A DNA stretch of 30,850 bases, from NCBI GenBank assembly GCA_019119085.1, contig DWXT01000204.1, positions 1-30,850 on the forward strand. Reading direction: 5' to 3'. Of the stretch, positions 23,116 to 30,400 are shown piece by piece. A program made the translations under genes and the position numbers. This stretch comes from Flavonifractor avistercoris (GTDB lineage: Bacteria; Bacillota; Clostridia; Oscillospirales; Oscillospiraceae). The notes beneath the pieces are model-generated. The model had not been told where the DNA came from. It saw only the letters and a program-made list of their open reading frames with translations, and made no database searches. Position 1 is the stretch's first letter. Each line of letters starts with the position of its first letter.

Positions 23116-23150
23116 AAAAACACCGGGACGGATTCCGTCCCGGTGTTTTT
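23116..23150. terminator. Bidirectional intrinsic terminator
   Basis: AAAAA, 11-bp stem (23121-23131/23135-23145, loop ATT), TTTTT. Serves the M56 gene (plus) and the TSCPD gene (minus), whose stop overlaps it. Confidence 0.9.
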
Positions 23151-23397
23151 ACTCCCCCTTGTACTGCTTGAGGGCCTGGGCCAGCTGGTCGGGGCAGGAG
23201 GTGGGCTTGAAGCCGCACTTGATGCCGTCCAGGCGGCGGATGGCCTCGTCCACGTTCATGCCCTCCACCAGGCGGGAAATGCCCTGGAGGTTGCCGTTGC
23301 ACCCGCCCAGCACCTGGAAGGAACGGATCACGCCGTCCTCAACCTCAATCTGCATCTGCTGGGAGCACACGCCCCTGGGGCGGTAATTGATGGTCAT
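23149..23397 (-). CDS. TSCPD-domain small protein (TIGR03905-type)
   Basis: 82 aa. Complete short TSCPD protein with four Cys in the family pattern: RGVCS, GGCNGN, IKCG and TSCPDQLA. The domain is also found at the C terminus of adenosylcobalamin-type ribonucleotide reductases. The Cys set suggests metal binding, but the stand-alone form has no assigned function. ATG with AAGGAG about 10 nt upstream. Divergent from the TetR-type gene, with a shared promoter region. Confidence 0.88.
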   Translation of the reverse strand: MTINYRPRGVCSQQMQIEVEDGVIRSFQVLGGCNGNLQGISRLVEGMNVDEAIRRLDGIKCGFKPTSCPDQLAQALKQYKGE

Positions 23398-23430
23398 GTC
23401 GGTTTCGCTCCTTTTCTGGTTTCGGGGGAT

Positions 23431-23459
23431 ATCATAACATATCTTTTCCAGGATTGCAA
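23431..23459 (-). promoter_or_regulatory. Promoter of the TSCPD gene
   Basis: Minus strand TTGCAA (23459-23454), 17-bp spacer, TATGAT (23436-23431). The TTGCAA is palindromic and also serves as the -35 of the divergent promoter. Confidence 0.65.
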
Positions 23460-23483
23460 TTCCTCTGCACGATGTGGTATAAT
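23454..23483 (+). promoter_or_regulatory. Promoter of the TetR-type gene
   Basis: TTGCAA (23454-23459), 18-bp spacer, perfect TATAAT (23478-23483). Confidence 0.65.
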
Positions 23484-23528
23484 GTTCCCTAGCGGGTTTC
23501 TATGGAATCCCCGGAGGAGGTGAGGCGG

Positions 23529-24092
23529 ATGGCCCCCAGCACCAAGCTGGCTCTGGCGAACGCCCTGAAGGCGCAGCTGCAAAAAAAGTTCCTGGACGAC
23601 ATCACGGTCAAGGAGCTGGTGGAGGCCTGCGAAATCAACCGCCAGACCTTCTACTACCACTTTCAGGATATCTACGACCTGCTGCGCTGGCTCCTGGAGC
23701 ACGAGACGGGGGAGGCCCTGGGCGGGGCGGAGGACTGGCAGGCGGCCCTGCTGGACGCCTTCCGCTACATCCGGGACAACCACATGGTGATCTATCACAT
23801 CTACCGCTCCGCCGGCCGGGACAATCTGCTGGACTGCCCCTTTTACAGCCTGGCCCGGGCCATTGCCTCCGCCAGCCTGGAGCGGGAGGCCCGGGAGCTC
23901 CGCCTGCCGGAGGCGGACGCCGACTTCCTCACCGACTTCTACATGTACGCCATCGCCGGGGTCATGATCGGCTGGTTCGCCGGCGACATGCGGGAGGAGC
24001 CGGAGGAGCTGGTGGGGCGGCTGTCCCGCCTGCTGGAGGGGGAGTTCCGCCGCTCGGCGGAGAAATTTGCCCCAGAGGAGACGGCTGTCTGA
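23529..24092 (+). CDS. TetR/AcrR-family transcriptional regulator (DhaS-like)
   Basis: 187 aa. N-terminal TetR helix-turn-helix (about 5-50) with ITVKELVEACEINRQTFYYHFQDIYDLL, a textbook TFYYHF recognition helix. The C-terminal helical domain (about 70-180) resembles the DhaS-like group with the FYMYAIAGVMIGW segment. Start at the ATG with the GGAGGAGGTG site 9 nt upstream; an in-frame start 27 bp earlier lacks a site. Effector and targets unknown; the divergent TSCPD gene is a natural candidate target. Confidence 0.9.
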   Translation: MAPSTKLALANALKAQLQKKFLDDITVKELVEACEINRQTFYYHFQDIYDLLRWLLEHETGEALGGAEDWQAALLDAFRYIRDNHMVIYHIYRSAGRDNLLDCPFYSLARAIASASLEREARELRLPEADADFLTDFYMYAIAGVMIGWFAGDMREEPEELVGRLSRLLEGEFRRSAEKFAPEETAV

Positions 24093-24109
24093 CCGCACAA
24101 AGCACCAGG

Positions 24110-24146
24110 GCCCCCGGCCCGCCGAACGGCGGGCCGGGGGCTTTTT
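24110..24146 (+). terminator. Intrinsic terminator of the TetR-type gene
   Basis: 15-bp GC stem (24110-24124/24127-24141), 2-nt loop, then TTTTT. Confidence 0.88.
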
Positions 24147-24188
24147 GCGCCCTCCGGCGCATATCCTGTGGGGGAAGGAGGCGGTTCC

Positions 24189-24647
24189 ATGGGGAAAAAC
24201 AGACCCCGGCGGGTGGTCGTGGAGCCGGCGGCGCCGGAGGATCCGGCGGCCCGGCTGGAGGTGCTGGAGGCTCTGCTGGCGGGGGTCAATTTGCCCTTCG
24301 GCCGGAGGGGGGAAACGCCCGTTGCAGGGCACAAAGCTGTTGGTGAGAATGGCGATGAGCCGCTCCCGGGGGGAGTCGATGATGCGGCAGCCCACCACCC
24401 CGGCGGCGTTACAGCCGAAGCCCATGCACATGGTCAGCGCCTGTTTGCCGCAGGCCCGGGCCTTCTGGAAGGCGTGATCCAGGACGAAGGCCACCCGGGG
24501 GAGGTAGCCCAGATCCTCCAGCAGGGTGAACAGGGGGAAGAAGATGGCCATGGGGGGCAGCATGACGGACACCACCCAGGCCAGCACCCGGTACACCCCG
24601 TCCACCAGGGCGCCGAGGAGCCAGGCGGGGGTGTTGAGCCAGGCTAA
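24189..24647 (+). CDS. Short frame crossing the element boundary (uncertain)
   Basis: Strong ribosome site AAGGAGG before ATG. The first 41 codons lie in the element and encode a small basic/acidic peptide starting MGKNRPRRVVVEP and holding LEVLEALLAG. Past the att arm (24290-24314) the frame is merely antisense to feoB. Only the first part can be native. It could be a gene cut by integration, a small element protein, or spurious. Function unknown. Confidence 0.3.
   Translation: MGKNRPRRVVVEPAAPEDPAARLEVLEALLAGVNLPFGRRGETPVAGHKAVGENGDEPLPGGVDDAAAHHPGGVTAEAHAHGQRLFAAGPGLLEGVIQDEGHPGEVAQILQQGEQGEEDGHGGQHDGHHPGQHPVHPVHQGAEEPGGGVEPG
24290..24314. other. Element end distal to the recombinase (att half site)
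   Basis: Plus strand TTTGCCCTTCGGCCGGAG then GGGAA (minus TTCCC), then feoB. The first nine bases equal the inverted arm at 17446-17438; further G positions match up to the centre. Together the two arms would form an attP of about 48 bp centred on TT of TTCCC. Confidence 0.7.
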
Positions 24648-25691
24648 CAGCTCTCCCAGCCGGTCTCCCGCCCAGAACAGGGCGGCGGAGAGAAGCCGGG
24701 AGGGCACATTGGCCCCCGCGATGGTGAGCCACAGCACCCCGGCCAGCAGCAGGAGCATCAGCGGCACGGCGGCAATGCGGCTGGTGAGCAGCCGCTCCGC
24801 CCGCCCCCGCAGCGCCCCCGCCGGGGCCGTCACCACGCCGGCGGCCGCCTTCTCGGCGGCGGACACCAGGGCGGCGGCGCACAGCTCCCCCAGCCCCTCC
24901 GGCTCCACCCCCGCCCGGCGCAGCCCGTCCCGGGCCTGCGACACGGCCCGGGACAGGGGCTCGTCCATGGGCTCCGGCAAAGCTGCGTCCCCCTCCAGCA
25001 GGCGCAGGGCCGCCTGCCGGGCGGGGAGCCGTCCCACCAGCCGCCCCTCCAGCAGGGGCCGCAGGGAGGAGACGGCAAACTCCACCGCCGGCGGATAGCG
25101 CACCTCCATGGCCCGGGGCGGCTCCGGGGCGGAGACGGTCTCCTCCACCGCGTCCAGCAGCTCAGACAGGCCCTCCCCCCGCCCTGCCGAGGCACCCACC
25201 ACGGGCACCCCCAGCCGGGCGGACAGGGCCTCCAGATCCACCCGGATGCCCCGGCGCTCCGCCTCGTCCAGCAGGTTGACGCACACCACCGTCCGGGGCA
25301 TCAGCCCGATCACCTGGAGGGCCAGGATCAGCCCCCGCTCCAGGCAGGTGGCGTCGCACACCACCACGGCCCCGTCCGCCCCGCCGGAGCGGAGGAAGTC
25401 CCGGGCCACCACCTCCTCCGCCGAGCGGGCCAGCAGGGAGTAAGTACCGGGGAGATCCACCAGCACATAGCCCCGGCCGCCCCGCTCGCACCGGCCCTGG
25501 GCGGTGGTCACCGTCTTGCCCGGCCAGTTGCCCGTGTGCTGCCGCAGGCCGGTGAGGGCGTTGAACACGGTAGACTTGCCCACATTGGGGTTGCCCGCCA
25601 GGGCGATGAGCCGGTCGTCCGGCCGCTCCCGGCGGACGGCCCGGCCGGTGTCCGCCGCCCCGGCGCCGGTGGCGGCTCTGGTCAGTCCCAT
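24310..25691 (-). CDS. feoB: FeoB ferrous iron transporter, N-terminal part (interrupted by insertion)
   Basis: First 460 residues of FeoB. G-protein motifs: G1 GNPNVGKS (33-40), G2 Thr60, G3 DLPG (79-82), G4 NLLD (139-142). A helical GDI-like linker and the first membrane helices follow, with VMLPPMAIFFPLFTLLEDLGYLPR, MGFGCNAAGV and the end SFVPCNGRFP. At this point the element begins. The frame reads on for about 305 nonsense residues to 23394, so any product is a truncated GTPase with an unrelated tail. ATG overlaps the feoA stop by 10 nt. The break lies just after the conserved NGRFP loop, and the remainder is at 16689-17420. Confidence 0.9.
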
Positions 25692-25924
25692 GCCGGCCCC
25701 TCCCCCAGGCGGACGCCTCCGGCGTCCTTGCGCCGCAGGGCGATCACCGCCCCCCGGATCAGGTAGGCCGCCGGATCCCCGGCGGGGCTCACCGCCGCGC
25801 AGGTCACCCGGGTGCCCGGCACCAGGCCCAGCTCCAGCAGGCGGCGGCGCATGGCGGGCTCGGCCTCAATGTGGCTGACAAGGGCGCTCTCCCCCACACG
25901 GAGGGTATTCAACGAGGGATTCAT
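25682..25924 (-). CDS. feoA: FeoA, ferrous iron transport accessory protein
   Basis: 80 aa, SH3-like cytosolic partner of FeoB. Family signature RRRLLELGLVPGTRV and the closing VIALRRKDAGGVRL are seen. ATG with GGAG/AAGGAG upstream. The 10-nt overlap with feoB shows they were one translationally coupled unit before the element split feoB. Confidence 0.93.
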   Translation of the reverse strand: MNPSLNTLRVGESALVSHIEAEPAMRRRLLELGLVPGTRVTCAAVSPAGDPAAYLIRGAVIALRRKDAGGVRLGEGPAWD

Positions 25925-25950
25925 AGGTCTCCGCTCTCCTTACATACATT

Positions 25951-25978
25951 AGGTTGCGGGGACGGAGCCCCGCAACCT
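25951..25978. repeat. Perfect 11-bp hairpin between divergent feoA and nlpC-like genes
   Basis: AGGTTGCGGGG / CCCCGCAACCT (25951-25961/25968-25978) with loop ACGGAG. It sits upstream of both genes, so it is not a terminator for either. Leader structure, operator or a dispersed palindromic repeat. Confidence 0.55.
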
Positions 25979-26027
25979 ATCCTATTGCCCGCCCGCGCCG
26001 TTGGTGCGGCGGAGAGGAGGCCTTCTC

Positions 26028-26687
26028 ATGCGTCCATACCGCCGGCGCCGCCCGGGCGGCTCCATCCGCCACCATCTGACCGTTGTGCTTCTGCTGCTGG
26101 GCGTCCTGATCCCGCTGGTGCTCCGGGAGCCGGCCCCACCGGCCCCCGCGCCCCTGCCGGAGGGGGAGGTGCTGGAGTCCGTCCGCGCCGCCCTGCCCGA
26201 GGAGCTGGAGCCCCTGCGGCGGGCTTTTGTGGAGTGCGGGGCCGCCCTGGCGGGGCGGGTGGGCTACTTCTGGGGCGGCAAGTCCGACGCGGTGGGGTGG
26301 GACGCCCGCTGGGGCGTGCCTGCGGTGGTCACCGCCCCCGGCAGCGACACCACCGGGGAGAGCATCCCCTTCGGCCTGGACTGCTCCGGCTTTGTGTCCT
26401 GGTGCGCGGTCAACGCTGCCGGGGACGCCGCCGCCGGGGCGGTGATCGGCAGCGGCGTGCGGGAGCAGTGGGCCCGGTGCACCCCCGTGGCGTGGGACGA
26501 GGCCCAGCCGGGGGATCTGCTGGTTTTCCCGGATCTCTCCCACGTGGGCATCGCGGCGGGCAGGGATATGGACGGGAAGCTGATGGTGCTCCACTGCTCC
26601 CGCAGCCTGGGCGGCGTGGTGTGCTCCGCCGACGCCCGGGCCGTGGGCTTTGCCGGCGCGGGCCGCCCGGCGTTCTTCGGGCCGTAG
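26028..26687 (+). CDS. NlpC/P60-family cell-wall hydrolase
   Basis: 219 aa. Basic N terminus and one TM segment (about 16-33) anchor it outside the membrane; a Pro-rich linker follows. NlpC/P60 cysteine peptidase domain: GYFWGGK (79-85), nucleophile Cys119 in LDCSGFVSW, His172 in SHVGIAAG and a third polar residue His189. A roughly 35-residue insertion between YFWGGK and the Cys motif is typical of a larger subfamily. It cleaves D-Glu-meso-DAP-type peptide bonds in peptidoglycan. Start at the ATG with GAGGAGG at 7 nt. Monocistronic. Confidence 0.9.
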   Translation: MRPYRRRRPGGSIRHHLTVVLLLLGVLIPLVLREPAPPAPAPLPEGEVLESVRAALPEELEPLRRAFVECGAALAGRVGYFWGGKSDAVGWDARWGVPAVVTAPGSDTTGESIPFGLDCSGFVSWCAVNAAGDAAAGAVIGSGVREQWARCTPVAWDEAQPGDLLVFPDLSHVGIAAGRDMDGKLMVLHCSRSLGGVVCSADARAVGFAGAGRPAFFGP

Positions 26688-26707
26688 GGCGGGGGCCTGC
26701 CCCCGCC
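26688..26707 (+). terminator. Hairpin directly after the NlpC/P60 gene
   Basis: 9-bp stem (26688-26696/26699-26707) beginning at the base after the stop; only a short T run (GTTTCC) follows. Confidence 0.55.
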
Positions 26708-26740
26708 GCGTTTCCGGGGCACCCAAGGAATGAGAATGGC

Positions 26741-26907
26741 GGCACCCCCTCATCCGTCACGGCTGTACCGTGCCGCCACGGGGTAAGGAAGGGTCCCTTT
26801 TATCGGACTGTCCCCCGGACAGTCCGACCCCCCACGGGGGGATGCTTCGGACGGATGACACACGCCCCCGCGTGGGGCGCGACGTCCGCTTTTTGCTGTA
26901 CCGAGAA
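26741..26907. repeat. Intergenic hairpin cluster / dispersed repeat
   Basis: No gene. Starts with CCCCCTCATCCG as at 1036, then stems including a 9-bp one at 26804-26812/26818-26826 and short C/G-run pairs. Probably relics of the same repeat family as in the gatA end. Confidence 0.45.
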
Positions 26908-26945
26908 CATCCCTCCCGGCGTGACAGCCGGGAGGGATGCTTTTT
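26908..26945 (+). terminator. Strong intrinsic terminator abutting the next gene
   Basis: Perfect 13-bp stem (26908-26920/26927-26939, loop GTGACA), then CTTTTT. Its 3' arm contains the GGGAGGG ribosome site and its T tract runs into the TTG start codon of the following gene. Confidence 0.8.
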
Positions 26946-27348
26946 GGCAACTTATACAGAAAACTTTGGCCTGCACCAGTGGGTGCCCGAGGACGACTTC
27001 CTCAGAACCGACTTCAACGCCGACTTCGCAAAAATCGACCAAGCCCTGGCCGCCGCGGCCACGGAGGCCGACCTGACCGAGCTGCGCACCCGCGTCAACG
27101 GAAAATGCGAACTGCTCACAGGCAGCTTTCTCGGGAACGGCGCGGAGACAAGATCCATCAACATAGGGGACCGGCCCCTGGCGCTGGCCATATGCAGTGA
27201 GCAGAATATGTTTGCCACTGTCCTGATGAGAGGCGGCGACCCCATGGGCCCCCTGTCTCTCACAACCACGGGGTTCACCACCGGCACCGGCGGAAATGTG
27301 CCCCAGAACGTCAGCGGCGTGGGGTATCAGTTCTTCGCGCTGGTATAA
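26944..27348 (+). CDS. Phage-tail-like small protein
   Basis: 134 aa. The start ATYTENFGLHQWVPEDDFLRTDFN followed by DFAKIDQAL is a conserved opening of small tail-fibre-like proteins frequent in gut Clostridia. The C-terminal half (NGAETRSINIGDRPLALAICS ... GVGYQFFALV) is a beta-rich, H-type-lectin-like end. TTG start with GGGAGGG 8 nt upstream, but that site is buried in a terminator stem, so expression looks poor. No phage genes around it. Probably a domesticated or relic prophage or cargo gene. Function uncertain. Confidence 0.65.
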   Translation: MATYTENFGLHQWVPEDDFLRTDFNADFAKIDQALAAAATEADLTELRTRVNGKCELLTGSFLGNGAETRSINIGDRPLALAICSEQNMFATVLMRGGDPMGPLSLTTTGFTTGTGGNVPQNVSGVGYQFFALV

Positions 27349-27382
27349 AAGAAGTCCCGCCCCATCAGGGGCGGGACTTCTT
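27349..27382. terminator. Intrinsic terminator between converging genes
   Basis: 15-bp stem AAGAAGTCCCGCCCC / GGGGCGGGACTTCTT (27349-27363/27368-27382), loop ATCA, beginning right after the TAA stop. Serves the tail-like gene and possibly the S-layer-like gene. Confidence 0.85.
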
Positions 27383-27416
27383 GCGTATACAGCCTACATT
27401 CTATAAGAAGCTATAC

Positions 27417-30400
27417 TTAAGATGCCGACAGAGTATAGGTCGTATTAGCGGCGGGAGCCGTGATATGAACCGTCAGGGTCTGCCCCTCCAGTTCACCGGC
27501 GCCGATGGTCTTGGTAAAGACAGGGGTGGGGCCATCCTTCAGCTCGATGGTAGTGTCCACGCTGGGAGCCTTCTCCACAGTGATCTCGATGGTCACGTCC
27601 TTGCCGCTCTCCGCGGTAGCGGGCACATAGATGCTGTACTCGCCGTTAGCGGCAGCGATGGTACCGACCTCACCCTTCAGGGTCACCGTGACGGGAGTAA
27701 CAGCGTAGGTGACATCAATGTTCTGCGCGGGCATGGTGTAGTCGTAATCGCCCGCAGTAACAGCGTCAATCGTTTTAATCACGGTGCCGTCATCAGCCGC
27801 AATGGTGAGGGTGTAGCCGGCTCCGCTGCCAAGCTTCAGAGTCACGCCGGCGGCAGCGTACTTGGCGCCGGAAACAGTCACGACCTCAGTCGCGGGATTG
27901 CTAATGAAAACAGTGGAGTCGATCTTCCAGCCATCCACGATCACGATGTCGGTTCGGCTGCCCACAGCCACGGGAGCGTCCAGAGTGTAGATGTACTTGC
28001 CGGTGCTGGGGCTGCTGACGCGGGCAGAGGCGTCGGCGTAGCTGGTCACGCCGCCGGTGGTGCTGACAGACAGAACCACGGGGCTGTTCACGTCGATGGA
28101 CTCGTCCTCGGCCAGGAAGTAATCCCGGTTGTTATAGGTGATGCGGCGGACGTCCTCGATGAGAACATCATAGATGCTGCTGTAGCCATCGGTCTCCTCA
28201 ATGGTGACCTCGTAGGCATACGGAGCGGTGCCGGAGCGGATGGAGACGCGCTCGATGTCCATGCCCTCCATCTCGTCGCCGATGAGCTTGCTGACGTCGC
28301 GGCTGCTCAGATCATCAAAGACGTACTTGCGAATGGTGATCACGTTGCCGGTGACGTCGTACAGGTTGGGTTCATACACGCCGGACACATGGCTGGGAGT
28401 ATCATCCACGTCCTTATCCCACACCCAGGCGGTGCGCACGTTCTCGCTGCGGCTGCCGCCGGGCACCACAACGGCGTTCTTGTCGTTGTAGGTGAAGGAG
28501 CCAGAGGCGACCTCCTCGTCAGCGCTGGACACGTCGGTGACGTCCCACACGGCGGTGTCGCTCACGATGGTCAGGTAGTTGCCGACGCCCCACTCCACGG
28601 TGTCGCGGCGGATCAGGGAGCCGTCGTTCACGCCGATGGGAGCCTTGCTGGACACGTCGTAGGTGCCGTCAGCGTTCTCCACATAGGCATAGGCCATCAT
28701 GTAGGAGGCCTCTTCGTCGAAGTCGTGGTCGCCGTCGTCGTCGATCTGGATCTCAGCGGCGGTGCCGTCCTCGAACACCACGTTCAGCCACAGCTCGTCG
28801 CTGCGGTAGTAGTTGGCGGACAGGACCAGCATCCAGTCGCTGCTGTCGCTGGTGGGCGCGGAGTTGAAGAGCACCAGGTCAGCCAGGCGGGTGGCCTCCC
28901 AGCCGCCCTTGCCGTCCTTCTGGAGCACGGGGTAGACCTGGGCGGCCTTGCCGGCGTCCACGTCGCTCATCTTGTCCCAGCCGGTAGCCACGCCGTAGTT
29001 GTCCGCATCCTCGTAGTAGAAGGCCACGGTGTCCTTGTCAACGGCGTAGGCAATGTCTTCACCATTGGCGGGATCGCCGGGCAGATCCACGGTCAGGTAC
29101 AGGGTGCCGTCGCCGGTCTTGTACTCGTGATCAGCGCGGACCACATACTGGAGGTTCCGGACCTCACCGGCGTTGTTGTTGGTGATGTAGGCGATGCCCT
29201 CGGCCTCGTCGTCCACGGTCTCCTGAGGATCAGTGGTCTCACCCACATAGCCGGTGGACTCCAGATCGTTCAGGTCCATGATGTTCTCGATGGTCAGCTC
29301 GTCGCCGGCCTCGTTCAGGGTGTACTCGATGACGGTGCCGATGGCGGCGCCGGTGTTCCGGCCGCCCAGCACGTCGCGGGTGCCCAGGTAGTCCTCCAGG
29401 GCGGCGTCACGGACGGTGCTGGAGGTGCCCAGGTGAGCAAAGACCTTGCGGGACTCACTCCAGTTCAGGTCGAAGGTCTTTTCAACACCGTCGGCCATCA
29501 GAACCTTGAGCTCGCCCTCCTTGGTCAGGGCGTTCTGGGTCCAGGCGGACTCCAGGACCAGGGCGTAGTTGGTCACCTTCTCCTCGGCGGGGCGGATGGC
29601 GATCACATAGCCGTTGGAGTCCAGGATGAAGTCGTACAGATCATCGAAGCCGGGCTCCTGACGGGCGTTGGTGATGTCGAAGCGGGTCACGTCCACGTCC
29701 ACCAGGGAGGCGGCGTCCATGATGTAGGACTGGCGGTACTCGTCCGCGTCGTCCACGGTGATGTACAGCTCGTTGTTCTTGTCGCGGTCCACCTGGGTCA
29801 TGGTGCCGGTGACGATCTCGGGCAGGTACACATAGGTGCGGCCGCCGTACTCCACGTACAGGATCAGGTCGTCGTCGGCCACATCATCGGCAAATACCAC
29901 ATCGTCGAAGTCGCGGGTGACGGGAGAAGCGGTCAGATCCAGACGGCCGTTGGTGCGGTCGGGCACATAGAAGGTGAGCTCCTCGTTGCGCTCGCTGTAG
30001 CGGTAGACCTGAGACAGAGTCTCAACGGTGTACAGCACATACTCAGCGGTGCCGTCGTCGTTGTTGTCAATGACCTCAACCTCAATGCCGTTCAGGCCGA
30101 ACTTGGCATTGTTGGTACCGTAGAACGCATTGGCATACTCGTTGATGACCGCAATGGCCTCCTCGGCATTCTCATAGTAGCCATAGTTGACGTAGTAGTC
30201 AGTGTCAGCATCCACGGCAACACCGGTACCCTTCAGGTAATCCTTCGCGGTGTCCTCGGTCTCCACGGTGGCGTTGATGACGTTCATCTCGTCATTGGTA
30301 GCCACGCCGATAACCTTGGAATTGGCCAGAATGGTGGTCTTCTCCACGTACATGGTCACGGCCTTGCCCATGTACTCCACGGGGGTGGTTACGTTGAAGG

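Larger units (their letters stand above)
17421..24312. mobile_element. About 6.9-kb serine-recombinase element interrupting feoB
   Basis: Defined by the two halves of feoB, which are in the same orientation and rejoin in frame at the codons for Phe-Pro. Contents: serine recombinase (17448-18752), BlaI-type repressor and M56 peptidase (18959-23101), TSCPD protein (23149-23397), TetR-type regulator (23529-24092) and a short frame at 24189. No conjugation or phage structural genes are present, so it is small and non-conjugative. Both boundaries carry TTCCC; element arms form an inverted repeat of about 24 bp each. Composition matches the host, suggesting long residence or a related source. Excision and circularisation are inferred, not shown. 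Confidence 0.8.

Noticed and set aside
23394..24309. Apparent 305-residue C-terminal extension of FeoB
   Set aside because: It lies beyond the element junction, is antisense to the TetR-type gene and has no FeoB similarity, so it is read-through and not a domain.
16689..25924. Inversion or simple assembly error as the cause of the split feoB
   Set aside because: Both halves keep the same orientation and rejoin in frame, and the junctions carry a recombinase gene and mirrored arms; insertion explains all of this. Misassembly cannot be wholly excluded without reads.
25949..25980. IdeR/DtxR iron box before feoA
   Set aside because: Half sites are separated by about 18 bp with a GC stem, unlike the 19-bp contiguous consensus.
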